The notes under the pieces are model-generated. The model had not been told where the DNA came from and made no database searches. It saw nothing but the letters and a program-made list of their open reading frames with translations. Source: Pseudoduganella lurida (GTDB lineage Bacteria; Pseudomonadota; Gammaproteobacteria; Burkholderiales; Burkholderiaceae_D). From it: a stretch of 64,000 nucleotides of DNA. This document shows, in pieces, positions 23,929 through 32,411 of the stretch; position 1 is the first letter of the stretch, and every line of letters begins with the position of its first letter. Made by a program: the position numbers and the translations under genes. The stretch covers positions 62,001-126,000 of the forward strand of contig NZ_VLLB01000007.1 of the NCBI RefSeq assembly GCF_007830455.1, given 5' to 3'.

Positions 23929-25005
23929 TCAGTCGCCCAGCGCGGCAAGCTGTTCGGCCTGGTGTTCGGCGGCGAGGGCGTTGGTGAGGTCGGTCAGGTC
24001 GCCGTCCATGATCATGTCCAGCTTGTACAGCGTGAGGTTGATGCGGTGGTCCGTCATGCGGCCCTGGGGGAAGTTGTAGGTGCGGATGCGTTCGCTGCGG
24101 TCGCCGCTGCCGATCAGGCTCTTGCGCGTGGCTGCTTCCTGCGACTGCTGTTCGCGCAGCTGCACGTCCTTGATGCGCGCCGCCAGCACCTTCAGCGCGG
24201 AAGCCTTGTTCTTGTGCTGCGAGCGGTCGTCCTGGCATTCGACGACGATGCCGGTCGGCAGGTGCGTGAGCCGCACCGCGGAGTCGGTCTTGTTGATGTG
24301 CTGGCCGCCGGCACCGGAGGCGCGGTAGGTGTCGATGCGCAGGTCGGCCGGGTTGATGTGCACGTCTTCCACCTCGTCCGCCTCCGGCATCACGGCCACC
24401 GTGCAGGCGGACGTGTGGATGCGGCCCTGGGTTTCCGTGGCCGGCACGCGCTGCACGCGGTGGCCGCCGGACTCGAACTTCAGCTTCGAGTAGGCGCCGT
24501 TGCCGACGATGCGCGCGATGACCTCCCGGTAGCCGCCCAGATCGCTTTCCGACGCGGACACGATTTCCACCTGCCAGCGGCTGCGCTCGGCAAAGCGCGT
24601 GTACATGCGCAAGAGGTCGCCGGCGAACAGGGCCGATTCGTCGCCGCCCGTGCCGGCACGGATCTCGAGGAAGATGTTGCGCTCGTCGTTGGCATCCTTC
24701 GGCAGCAGCATTTTCTGCAGGTCCAGCTCCAGGGCTGCCAGGCGCGCCTTGCCGGCCTCGATTTCTTCCAGGGCGAAGTCCTTCATGTCCGGATCGGCCA
24801 GCATCTGCTGCGCCTCGTCGATATCGCCCTGGGCGCCCTGGTAGTCCTTGTAGAGCGCCACCAGCGGGCCCAGCTCGGCGTGCTCGCGCGTCATCTTGCG
24901 GTAGCTGTCCATATTGGCCGTGGCCCCTTCGGACATCAGCAGTTCGTCCAGCTCGACGAGGCGGTTGGCGAGTTGGTCCAGCTTGGCCAGCATTGATGGT
25001 TTCAT
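23929..25005 (-). CDS. prfA: Peptide chain release factor 1
   Basis: This 358-residue class I release factor reads UAA and UAG. The tripeptide region PAT is at 188-190 (RVPATETQGRIHTS), and the peptidyl-hydrolase motif GGQ is at 233-235 (SGAGGQHINKTDSAVR). Gln235 is the target of PrmC encoded nearby. An internal start four codons later is possible. hemA lies 72 nt upstream on the same strand, the classical hemA-prfA-prmC order interrupted here by dsbB. Confidence 0.95.
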   Translation of the reverse strand: MKPSMLAKLDQLANRLVELDELLMSEGATANMDSYRKMTREHAELGPLVALYKDYQGAQGDIDEAQQMLADPDMKDFALEEIEAGKARLAALELDLQKMLLPKDANDERNIFLEIRAGTGGDESALFAGDLLRMYTRFAERSRWQVEIVSASESDLGGYREVIARIVGNGAYSKLKFESGGHRVQRVPATETQGRIHTSACTVAVMPEADEVEDVHINPADLRIDTYRASGAGGQHINKTDSAVRLTHLPTGIVVECQDDRSQHKNKASALKVLAARIKDVQLREQQSQEAATRKSLIGSGDRSERIRTYNFPQGRMTDHRINLTLYKLDMIMDGDLTDLTNALAAEHQAEQLAALGD

Positions 25006-25077
25006 GGTCTTGTTCTGGGTATGGTGGGACAGGCCGCGCGGCGGTGGCCGGCGGCACGGGAAGGCAGGGGAGGGCCG

Positions 25078-26352
25078 CTAACGGCGGCCGCGGAACAGCT
25101 GGGGCAGCAGCTCGGCGAGCTGGGCGCGTTCGTCGCCTTGCGCGCGGTGCAGGGCCTGTTGCGGGCCGTGCATGAACTTGGCCGTGAGGCCCTTCGACAG
25201 CGCTTCCAGCACGGCATCGATGTCCTCGCCGCGGGCCAGCAGCTTGCGGGCGCGGTCGAGCTCGGCCTGGCGGATCGCCTCGCCGTTTTCATGCAGGTTC
25301 TGGATGACGGGCACCACGGCGCGGTCGTCGACCCAGTGCATGAACGACTGCACGCGCGTCTCGATGATGGCCTCGGCCTGCGCCACGGCGGCCTGGCGGT
25401 TCTCCAGCCCGGCCTGCACCACCTTGCCCAGGTCGTCGACGGTGTACAGGAACACGTCGTTCAGGCGCGCCACTTCCGGTTCGATATCGCGCGGCACCGC
25501 CAGGTCGACCATGAACATCGGCTTGTGGCGGCGCGCTTTCACGGCGCGCTCGACCATGCCGAGGCCGATCAGCGGCAGCGACGAGGCTGTCGAGGAAATC
25601 AGGATGTCGTAATGGTGCAGCTGGGTCTGCAGGTCGGCCAGTCGCACGGCCTTGCCGTTGAAGCGGTGCGCCAGCTGCTCGCCCCGTTCCAGCGTGCGGT
25701 TCGCGACCGTGACGGACTTCGGATTCTGCGCCGCGAAGTGCGTGGCGCACAGCTCGATCATCTCGCCGGCCCCGATGAACAGCACGTTCTGCTCGGACAA
25801 CTTGTCGAAGATGCGCTGCGACAGCCGCACGGCGGCGGCGGCCATCGACACGCTCTGCGCGCCGATCTCGGTGGTGCTGCGCACTTCCTTGGCGACCGAG
25901 AAGCTGCGCTGGAACAGCTGGTGCAGATAGGTGCCGAGGCCGCCCGCTTCGTCGGCGGTGCGGATCGCATCCTTGATCTGGCCGAGGATCTGGGTTTCGC
26001 CCAGCACCATCGAATCGAGCCCGGAGGCGACACGGAACGTGTGGCGCACCGCCTCGTGCTGCGGCAGCATGTACAGGTGGGGCCGCAGTTCGGCGTAGTT
26101 CAGCTGGTGGAAATCGGCCAGGAAATGGGCGCCGGCGTCCAGCGGGTTGGCCGCGGCGCTGGCCGCATAGAGTTCGGTGCGGTTGCAGGTGGAGAGGATT
26201 GCCGCCTCGTTGCCGCCGGTGTGCTCCAGGCGCCCGAACCAGTTGCGCGCCTCGTGCACGGCCCGGCCCAGCTGGTCAGGCGCGAACGCCAGCCGTTCGC
26301 GCAGGGCGACCGGAGCTGTGGTGTGGTTGAGGCCGACGGCTAGGAGTTGCAT
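25078..26352 (-). CDS. hemA: Glutamyl-tRNA reductase
   Basis: This 424-residue enzyme reduces glutamyl-tRNA to glutamate-1-semialdehyde, the first step of tetrapyrrole synthesis. The catalytic Cys is C56 in LSTCNRTELY. The NADPH-binding stretch LFIGAGEMIELCATHF and the SSTASSLPLIG segment follow, and the C-terminal dimerisation helix is complete. The ATG at 26352 gives the canonical MQLLAVGLNH N-terminus. An in-frame start five codons earlier is unlikely. First gene of the hemA-prfA cluster. Confidence 0.94.
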   Translation of the reverse strand: MQLLAVGLNHTTAPVALRERLAFAPDQLGRAVHEARNWFGRLEHTGGNEAAILSTCNRTELYAASAAANPLDAGAHFLADFHQLNYAELRPHLYMLPQHEAVRHTFRVASGLDSMVLGETQILGQIKDAIRTADEAGGLGTYLHQLFQRSFSVAKEVRSTTEIGAQSVSMAAAAVRLSQRIFDKLSEQNVLFIGAGEMIELCATHFAAQNPKSVTVANRTLERGEQLAHRFNGKAVRLADLQTQLHHYDILISSTASSLPLIGLGMVERAVKARRHKPMFMVDLAVPRDIEPEVARLNDVFLYTVDDLGKVVQAGLENRQAAVAQAEAIIETRVQSFMHWVDDRAVVPVIQNLHENGEAIRQAELDRARKLLARGEDIDAVLEALSKGLTAKFMHGPQQALHRAQGDERAQLAELLPQLFRGRR

Positions 26353-26465
26353 CTCTATACAAATCAACGACGTAGGCCACCATTATAGCCTGTTGTGCCG
26401 TCGCGGTCCCGGCGCGGCCAGCCTGGCCGCCGGTGGACAAATCGTCCCAGCTGCCGCCTTGGCAA

Positions 26466-27155
26466 TCAGCTGCCGAGTTTTTCCAGCCGATAACCGTAGC
26501 TATAAACGGGCACGAGCCGGAAACCATTCTCCGGTTTCAGCTGCAATTTATTACGAACGCGTGACACGTGCGTATCCATCGTCCTGGACGGTACGTCCGT
26601 TTCCCTTATCCAGACGGCTTCATGAATATAAGCCCGTGACAGCGGGCGGCCGATGTTGCGGAAAAACAGCAAGGCCAGATAAAACTCCTTGTGCGTCACG
26701 TCCAGGACATGACCATCCATTAACAACCTGCCCGGACGGGTTTCAAAAACATATTGGCCGAAAGTCAGTTGTTCGGCGCCATTCTGCGTGGGGAAGGCGC
26801 GCCGCAGCAGGGCCTGCACGCGGGCCACCATTTCGCTGCGCCGCAGGGGCTTGATCATGTAGTCGTCGGCGCCCGCATCGAGGCCGGACACGATGTCGTC
26901 CTCGCCGGAGCTGGTGGTCATGAACATCACGGGGGCATTCTCGTTGAGCCGCTCGCGCGCCTTGCGCATCAGCTCGGCGCCACCCATGTCGCTGACCTGC
27001 CAGTCGAATATCAGCATGTCATAGCTTTCCTTGCGCAGCTGGCCCAGCAGATCCTTCCCGCTCTGGAAACCATGGCAAATGTGACCGGCGGAAGTCAGGA
27101 CCTGGGAAATCAGATCGGTCTGACTGCGGTCATTATCGAGGACGACAATTCTCAT
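26466..27155 (-). CDS. Orphan OmpR/PhoB-type response regulator
   Basis: This 229-residue protein has a receiver domain (residues about 1-118; phosphoacceptor Asp in LIFDWQVSD, Thr in FMTTSS, Lys in MIKPL) and a C-terminal winged-helix DNA-binding domain (about 130-225, ending VYSYGYRLEKLG). No histidine kinase is adjacent, so the partner is unknown. The receiver begins with VVLDND rather than the usual acidic VDDD cluster, although N8-D9 keep one acidic residue. An extended -10 promoter is visible upstream. Codon use is slightly less GC-rich than in its neighbours. Confidence 0.87.
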   Translation of the reverse strand: MRIVVLDNDRSQTDLISQVLTSAGHICHGFQSGKDLLGQLRKESYDMLIFDWQVSDMGGAELMRKARERLNENAPVMFMTTSSGEDDIVSGLDAGADDYMIKPLRRSEMVARVQALLRRAFPTQNGAEQLTFGQYVFETRPGRLLMDGHVLDVTHKEFYLALLFFRNIGRPLSRAYIHEAVWIRETDVPSRTMDTHVSRVRNKLQLKPENGFRLVPVYSYGYRLEKLGS

Positions 27156-27199
27156 CTTATCTGGAAGTTAAAACCCGGAAGTAAGGCTTGGTCACCGGG

Positions 27200-27208
27200 A
27201 ATATAACA
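27200..27208 (-). promoter_or_regulatory. Extended -10 promoter of the response regulator
   Basis: On the reverse strand TGTTATATT forms an extended -10 element about 45 nt before the ATG. A GTTAG...CTAAC inverted repeat (27216-27241) lies immediately upstream and may bind a regulator. No clear -35 box. Confidence 0.4.
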
Positions 27209-27491
27209 GGATTCGGTTAGCCAGTTACCTTTTTGACTAACTATTTCTTTGAATCCACATCCTGAAAGTCGGTGTGCGAGCCAGCGTGCGATAACACGGT
27301 ACACTGGTTAAACGCTATTTTCAATAAACTTTTACATTTGGCAATTATTTAGCCACGGAAAATTTTTGTTGCACCGATGGCACCGATGGCCCGGTTGCGG
27401 GCCTGGAATCGCGGCAGGGAGCGGTGGGAAAAAGGCGAAAACGGCTGTTGGCCACGTTGGAACCGCGCGACCGGGTGCTACTGCCGGGCTC

Positions 27492-27526
27492 GTGTCCATG
27501 TCGGGGTCTGACCCCGGGGTGGACAC
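27492..27526. repeat. Single GGGGTCTGACCCC palindrome
   Basis: A 35-bp near-perfect copy of the same element found in pairs at 23763/23878 and 36133/36266. It lies just after the minE stop codon and has no inverted partner within a few hundred bases. Confidence 0.8.
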
Positions 27527-27541
27527 GGGCTCGGGCGTGGA

Positions 27542-27793
27542 TCAGGCGTCCGGCAGTACCACGTTGACGTCGAGCACCTCGAGGTTGCCCTGGCGGTCCA
27601 GCGAGATCTTGATGTCGTCGGCGTTCACCTTGGTGTACTTGGAGATGACTTCGATCAGTTCCTTGTGCAGCGCCGGCAGGAAGTCCGGACCCGTGCGGCC
27701 GTTGCGCTCGCGCGCGATGATGATCTGCAAGCGCTCCTTGGCGGCGTTGGCCGTCTTGGGCTTGCTGGGGAACAGGAAGGATAGCAGCGCCAT
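27542..27793 (-). CDS. minE: Cell division topological specificity factor MinE
   Basis: This 83-residue protein drives pole-to-pole oscillation of MinCD. The amphipathic membrane-targeting N-terminus (MALLSFLF), the MinD-stimulating helix (AKERLQIIIARER) and the C-terminal topological-specificity domain (ISKYTKVNADDIKISLDRQG) are present. The ATG directly follows the minD stop, so the genes are coupled. Last gene of minCDE. Confidence 0.94.
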   Translation of the reverse strand: MALLSFLFPSKPKTANAAKERLQIIIARERNGRTGPDFLPALHKELIEVISKYTKVNADDIKISLDRQGNLEVLDVNVVLPDA

Positions 27794-28609
27794 TTACTTT
27801 GCTCCAAAGATGCGCTTCAGCAGGCCCGGCTTCTCGTAGTCGGTAAAGCGCAGCGGCTTTTCCTCGCCGAGGAAGCGGGCCACCACGTCTTCGTAGGCTT
27901 CCGCCACGTCGGTGCCCTTGAAGTGGATCGCCGGGTTGCCCTGGTTCGACGCGTGCAGCACCTGCTCCGATTCCGGCACGATGCCGATCAGCGGGATGCG
28001 CAGGATTTCCTGCACGTCCGTGTAGCTCAGCATCTCGCCCGCTTCCACGCGCTTCGGCGAATAGCGGGTGATCAGCAGGTGTTCCTTGACCGGCTCGCCG
28101 CCCGACTGGGCGCGGCGCGACTTGGCCTGGATGATGCCCAGGATGCGGTCTGAATCGCGCACCGACGACACTTCCGGATTGGTCACCACGATGGCTTCGT
28201 CGGCGAACGTCAGCGCCATCAGCGCGCCGTGCTCGATGCCGGCCGGCGAGTCGCAGATGATGTATTCGAAGCCCATGGCGATCAGCTCGGCCAGCACGAC
28301 CTCGACGCCGTCTTCCGACAGGGCATCCTTGTCGCGCGTCTGCGAGGCGGGCAGGATGAACAGGTTGTCGCAGTGCTTGTCCTTGATCAGGGCCTGGTTC
28401 AGCGAGGCTTCCTTGTTGATCACGTTGATCAGGTCGTAGACGACGCGGCGTTCGCAACCCATGATCAGGTCCAGGTTGCGCAGGCCGACGTCGAAGTCGA
28501 TCACGGCGGTCTTGAATCCACGCAGCGCCAGGCCGGTGGAGAAGCTGGCGCTCGAAGTGGTCTTGCCGACTCCGCCCTTGCCGGACGTCACAACAATAAT
28601 TCTTGCCAC
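27794..28609 (-). CDS. minD: Septum site-determining ATPase MinD
   Basis: This 271-residue ParA/MinD ATPase binds the membrane when ATP-loaded and recruits MinC. The deviant Walker A is SGKGGVGKTTSS (about 9-20), switch I/II regions FDVGLRNLDL and CDSPAGIE are present, and the C-terminal amphipathic membrane helix is GLLKRIFGAK. Length equals that of E. coli MinD. It lies between minC and minE on the reverse strand. Confidence 0.95.
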   Translation of the reverse strand: MARIIVVTSGKGGVGKTTSSASFSTGLALRGFKTAVIDFDVGLRNLDLIMGCERRVVYDLINVINKEASLNQALIKDKHCDNLFILPASQTRDKDALSEDGVEVVLAELIAMGFEYIICDSPAGIEHGALMALTFADEAIVVTNPEVSSVRDSDRILGIIQAKSRRAQSGGEPVKEHLLITRYSPKRVEAGEMLSYTDVQEILRIPLIGIVPESEQVLHASNQGNPAIHFKGTDVAEAYEDVVARFLGEEKPLRFTDYEKPGLLKRIFGAK

Positions 28610-28670
28610 AAATAATCCTTTTCAGATGAAAGCCTGGCGCGCAACGGTCTGCGGGCCTGCCGGAGATTGC

Positions 28671-29450
28671 TTAATTAACAGATTGTATATCCAGTCTGTC
28701 ACCGACGAGCCTGATTTGTGCGGGTTTGCGGGCCTGCTCGGCCGGGAAACCGTCCTCGAACGTGCTGTACACGCCGGCGATCGACACCAGTTCCGGCGCC
28801 ATCGAGAGGGCGAAAATGCGGGCACCGGCATCGCCGGAAGCACCGGCCAGCGCCCGGCCGTTCAGCGTGTTGTAGACGTGGATGCTGCCATCGGCGATCA
28901 GCTCGGCGCCGTTGTTGACGACGGCCATCACGATCAGGTCGCCGCCGCGCGCGTAGATGCGCTGGCCGGCGCGTACCGGCGTGTCGATGATCAGGGTGCC
29001 GGCATTGGCTTGTGGCGCTGGCGCGGGCGTCGCGGCCGCTGGTGCCTGGGCAGTCGGTGCGGTCTCGGACACCGGAACCGCTTCCGGTGCTGCGCTGGCC
29101 GGTGCCGCGCTGGACGTGGACACGTCGCGCTTGCCCGAATCGAGCGACAGTCCCAGTGCCTGGATTTCATCGACCATGTCCGGCCGCGCATTGCGCACCG
29201 CCACCGGATTGAGCCGGTATTTCTTCAGCAGCGCGATGGTGCTGGCCCAGTCGATCCGCTCGCAGCCCGGTGCCAGGTCGCCCACGTCGATGACGGCGAG
29301 GTCGCCCTCGAAGAAGTCGGACACGCCGCCCGTCATGCCCTTCAGGGCCGCGTCGAGCGCGATGCCGTCGGACGTGTGCAGGATGGCGGAGACGGCGACA
29401 ACCGTGGAAATCTTGATTTCGATGGGTTTCTGGAACGGGCTTTTGGACAT
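28671..29450 (-). CDS. minC: Septum site-determining protein MinC
   Basis: This 259-residue FtsZ assembly inhibitor has an N-terminal FtsZ-binding domain (about 1-115), a variable Ala/Pro-rich linker of about 50 residues (about 118-165) and a C-terminal beta-helix that binds MinD (DTPVRAGQRIYARGGDLIV onwards). The linker is long and low-complexity. The ATG at 29450 begins at the conserved SKSPFQKPIEIKIS segment; a start 13 codons upstream is possible, and neither has a clear Shine-Dalgarno. First gene of minCDE. Confidence 0.92.
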   Translation of the reverse strand: MSKSPFQKPIEIKISTVVAVSAILHTSDGIALDAALKGMTGGVSDFFEGDLAVIDVGDLAPGCERIDWASTIALLKKYRLNPVAVRNARPDMVDEIQALGLSLDSGKRDVSTSSAAPASAAPEAVPVSETAPTAQAPAAATPAPAPQANAGTLIIDTPVRAGQRIYARGGDLIVMAVVNNGAELIADGSIHVYNTLNGRALAGASGDAGARIFALSMAPELVSIAGVYSTFEDGFPAEQARKPAQIRLVGDRLDIQSVN

Positions 29451-29581
29451 GACAGGAGTAAAAGTTCGGGCTGGCCCGGGCCCGAGCATTTTACTGTCAA
29501 AAATTAATTAGCTGGGGGCATTTCGTGCATGGAAAGGGGGACGCCATGCGGGTTCCGTCGCCCTTCCGCAGCAGGGTCAAC

Positions 29582-29596
29582 GTGAATTTTGTTCAC
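29582..29596 (+). promoter_or_regulatory. MetR-type operator
   Basis: A perfect inverted repeat GTGAA-TTTTG-TTCAC fits the known MetR consensus TGAA-N5-TTCA with T in the middle. It lies 78 nt before the start of the MetR-like gene, consistent with autoregulation. Confidence 0.6.
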
Positions 29597-29673
29597 GCAT
29601 TGCCGTCGTGCTGTCACGAGGGTTAAATATTGCCGCGCTACAGTGGCCCATCCTTCCCACTTGCCTGCCGCCC

Positions 29674-30594
29674 ATGCTGGAACTCCGCCACCTGCGCACC
29701 CTGGCCGCCCTCCGTTCCGCGGGCAGCCTGGTGCGCGCCGCCGAACTGCTGGAGCTGACCCAGTCGGCCCTGTCGCACCAGGTCAAGCTGCTGGAGGACC
29801 GCTATGGCGGCCCGCTGTTCGAGCGCAAATCCGTGCCGATCGGTTTCACCGCCACCGGCGCGCGGCTGCTGCGGCTGGCCGACCTGGTGCTGCCGGAAAT
29901 CGCGCAGGCCGAGCGCGACGTGGCGCGGCTGGTGCAGGGCGACCAGGGCCGGCTGCGCATCGCGCCGGGCAGCCACGCCGCGTTCGACTGGCTGATGCCG
30001 GTGATGGACGAATTCCGCCAGCGCTGGCCGGAGGTGGAAATCGACCTGGTGGCGGAACTGCGCGATTCGCCGGCCGAACTGCTGGCTGCCGGCGAGGTGG
30101 ATGTCGTCATCGGTGCCGCCTGCGGCGCGGGTGCGGTGCCGCTGTTCCGCGCCGAGATCGTGGCCGTGCTGGCGCACCAGCATCCGCTGGCGGCGCAGCG
30201 GCGGCTGGGCGGGACCGATTTTGCCGGCGCCACGCTGATCACCTATCCCGAACCGGAGCAGCAGATCGAACTGGTGCGCGACGTGCTGCGTCCCGGCGGC
30301 ATCCCCTTCGTGCGCCGCACGGCCGGCATGACGGCGGCGATCCTGCAGCTGGTGGCCAGCCGCCGTGGCATCGCCGCCTTGCCGTTCTGGGCCGTGAAGC
30401 GCCACCTGGACGACGGCTACGTGACGGCCCGCCCGATCGGCGAACACGGCCTGTGGAGCGACATGGCGGTGTCGCTGGCGCCGGGGCTGCGGCACACGCC
30501 CTACGTGGTCGACTTCGTGAAGGTGCTGCGCGAGCAGTGCGCCACGCGGCTGCCGGGCGCGCGGCTGCTGGCCGAAAGGCCGCTTGGAAGCTAG
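29674..30594 (+). CDS. metR: LysR-type regulator, MetR-like
   Basis: This 306-residue LysR-type protein has an N-terminal winged HTH (LRTLAALRSAGSLVRAAELL and QSALSHQVKLLEDRYG, in part) and a periplasmic-binding-like effector domain. Its sequence pattern follows MetR closely: LFERKSVPIGFT, LRIAPGSHAAFDWLMPVMDEFRQ (in part), RRGIAALPFWAVKRH. MetR activates methionine genes with homocysteine as co-effector. A MetR-box palindrome upstream supports the assignment. No metE or metH is in the window, so regulated genes are elsewhere. Divergent from minC. Confidence 0.8.
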   Translation: MLELRHLRTLAALRSAGSLVRAAELLELTQSALSHQVKLLEDRYGGPLFERKSVPIGFTATGARLLRLADLVLPEIAQAERDVARLVQGDQGRLRIAPGSHAAFDWLMPVMDEFRQRWPEVEIDLVAELRDSPAELLAAGEVDVVIGAACGAGAVPLFRAEIVAVLAHQHPLAAQRRLGGTDFAGATLITYPEPEQQIELVRDVLRPGGIPFVRRTAGMTAAILQLVASRRGIAALPFWAVKRHLDDGYVTARPIGEHGLWSDMAVSLAPGLRHTPYVVDFVKVLREQCATRLPGARLLAERPLGS

Positions 30595-30638
30595 AGGCCG
30601 ATTGGACGTTAGGCACCGATCTGCCCGTGTCGTAGAGC

Positions 30639-30652
30639 TTGATGTAGATCAA
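30639..30652 (+). promoter_or_regulatory. FNR/ANR box upstream of the phasin gene
   Basis: TTGAT-GTAG-ATCAA is a perfect match to the FNR/ANR consensus. Its centre (30645.5) is 41.5 nt before a predicted start at about 30687, and TAGCAT (30675-30680) is suitably placed as -10. This is the layout of a class II FNR-activated promoter. Confidence 0.65.
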
Positions 30653-30718
30653 ATATCTCATCACTGTCGCCAATTAGCATGAAAGCCTTTGCGCCATCTC
30701 AGTCGGGAAGGAACGCTC

Positions 30719-31087
30719 ATGCTCATCGCCCCCTCGGTTTTACCTGCGGAGTTGCTGTATGCGACCCGCACCCTCGTCGAATCGCACCTGGCCGGCTGCA
30801 ACGCCCTGTGGCAGGCCGCGTTCGACAGCTCCGCCACGCTGCTGGACGTGCACGTGAAGGCGGCGCGCGCCCAGCTGGCCGCCGCCAACAGCGCCTCGAA
30901 CCAGCTGCTGTTCGTGCGCGATCCCCAGGACCTGCTGGACATCGCCGCGCGCCAGGGCCAGCAGGCCTTCGACCGGGCCCAGCGCTACGGCCGGCAGATG
31001 GCCGGCGTGGCCAGCCATGCCCACGAACGATTGGGCGAGCTCGGTAAGGACATCGCTGGCTCCTCGCGGCACAACCCGATAGAATGA
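30719..31087 (+). CDS. phaP: Phasin family protein
   Basis: This 122-residue helical protein matches the phasin family, small amphipathic proteins that coat PHB granules. The sequence is Ala/Gln-rich without Pro in the core: LVESHLAGCNALWQAAFDS, AARAQLAAANSASNQLLF, QQAFDRAQRYGRQMAGVA. It has no signal or membrane segment. AAGGAA precedes the ATG. phaA and phaB follow on the same strand, which supports a role in PHB. The FNR/ANR box upstream suggests induction when oxygen falls. Confidence 0.82.
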   Translation: MLIAPSVLPAELLYATRTLVESHLAGCNALWQAAFDSSATLLDVHVKAARAQLAAANSASNQLLFVRDPQDLLDIAARQGQQAFDRAQRYGRQMAGVASHAHERLGELGKDIAGSSRHNPIE

Positions 31088-31143
31088 AATGTGGTAATCA
31101 CAACCCCCGCTGGCCAAGCATGTCAGTACACTGGAGAAAGTAA

Positions 31144-32322
31144 ATGGATGATGTAGTCATCGTTGCCGCGGCCCGTACCGCGGTTGGCAAATTCGGCGGC
31201 AGCCTGGCCAAGATTCCCGCAGCGGACCTGGGCGCCCATGTGATCAAGGGCCTGCTGGCGCAAACCGGCATCGACCCGAACCTGATCAGCGAAGTGATCC
31301 TCGGCCAGGTGCTCACGGCCGGCGTGGGCCAGAACCCGGGCCGCCAGGCCATCATCAAGGCCGGCCTGCCGGACGCGATTCCCGGCTACACGATCAACAA
31401 GGTCTGCGGCAGCGGCCTGAAGGCCACCTTCCTCGGTGCGCAGGCCATCAAGGCGGGCGATGCGGACATCATCATCGCCGGCGGCCAGGAAAACATGAGC
31501 GCCGCACCGCACGTGCTGAACGGCTCGCGCGACGGCTTCCGCATGGGTGACGCGAAGCTGACGGACACGATGATCGTCGACGGCCTGTGGGACGTCTACA
31601 ACCAGTACCACATGGGCATCACGGCCGAGAACGTGGCGAAGAAGTACGAGATCTCGCGCGCCCAGCAGGACGAATTCGCGCTGCAGTCGCAGCTGAAGGC
31701 GGAAGCGGCGCAGAAGGCCGGCAAGTTCAAGGACGAGATCCTGCCGTACGAAATCGTGTCGAAGAAGGGCACCACCGTGTTCGATACCGATGAATACGTG
31801 AAGCCCGGCTCCACGCTGGAAGGCCTGCAGGGCCTGCGTCCCGCGTTCAACAAGGAAGGCAGCGTCACGGCCGGCAATGCGTCCGGCATCAACGATGGCG
31901 CCGCCGCCGTGGTGCTGATGTCCGCCTCGAAGGCGCGCGAACTGGGCCTGAAGCCGCTGGCGCGCATCAAGGCCTACGCCTCGTCCGGCCTGGATCCGGC
32001 ATTCATGGGCATGGGCCCGGTACCGGCCTCGAAGCTGGCGCTGAAGAAGGCCGGCTGGTCGCCGCAGGATCTGGACCTGCTGGAAATCAACGAGGCGTTT
32101 GCCGCCCAGGCCTGCGCCGTCAACCAGGAAATGGGCTGGGACACCAGCAAGATCAACGTCAATGGTGGCGCGATCGCGATCGGCCACCCGATCGGCGCGT
32201 CCGGCGCCCGCATCCTGGTCACGCTGCTGCACGAGATGGTGCGCCGCGATGCGAAGAAGGCCCTGGCCTCGCTGTGCATCGGCGGCGGCATGGGCGTGGC
32301 GCTGGCCGTCGAACGCGAGTAA
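31144..32322 (+). CDS. phaA: Acetyl-CoA acetyltransferase (beta-ketothiolase)
   Basis: This 392-residue thiolase condenses two acetyl-CoA to acetoacetyl-CoA, the entry step of PHB synthesis. The acyl-accepting Cys is C88 (NKVCGSGLKA). The other catalytic residues lie in NEAFAAQ, the His loop GGAIAIGHPIGASGARI and the second Cys loop LCIGGGMGVA. Length and pattern equal those of PhaA. phaB follows after 89 bp. No phaC is in view. Confidence 0.93.
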   Translation: MDDVVIVAAARTAVGKFGGSLAKIPAADLGAHVIKGLLAQTGIDPNLISEVILGQVLTAGVGQNPGRQAIIKAGLPDAIPGYTINKVCGSGLKATFLGAQAIKAGDADIIIAGGQENMSAAPHVLNGSRDGFRMGDAKLTDTMIVDGLWDVYNQYHMGITAENVAKKYEISRAQQDEFALQSQLKAEAAQKAGKFKDEILPYEIVSKKGTTVFDTDEYVKPGSTLEGLQGLRPAFNKEGSVTAGNASGINDGAAAVVLMSASKARELGLKPLARIKAYASSGLDPAFMGMGPVPASKLALKKAGWSPQDLDLLEINEAFAAQACAVNQEMGWDTSKINVNGGAIAIGHPIGASGARILVTLLHEMVRRDAKKALASLCIGGGMGVALAVERE

Positions 32323-32411
32323 TTCCGGTCGAATAACAGAGTTCCAGAAATTCGCATACACCGGGCCGCCATCGATGCGGCCCGGATTTCACGCACACAA
32401 AGGAGATAGCG

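Larger units (their letters stand above)
27156..27541. other. Intergenic region with one GTGTCCA palindrome
   Basis: This 386-bp gap holds the response regulator promoter at its left side and an A/T-rich stretch (about 27225-27365). At the right it holds a single GTGTCCA-GGGGTCTGACCCC-TGGACAC palindrome whose core is 27492-27526, 15 nt from the minE stop. I see no gene in it. Confidence 0.6.
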
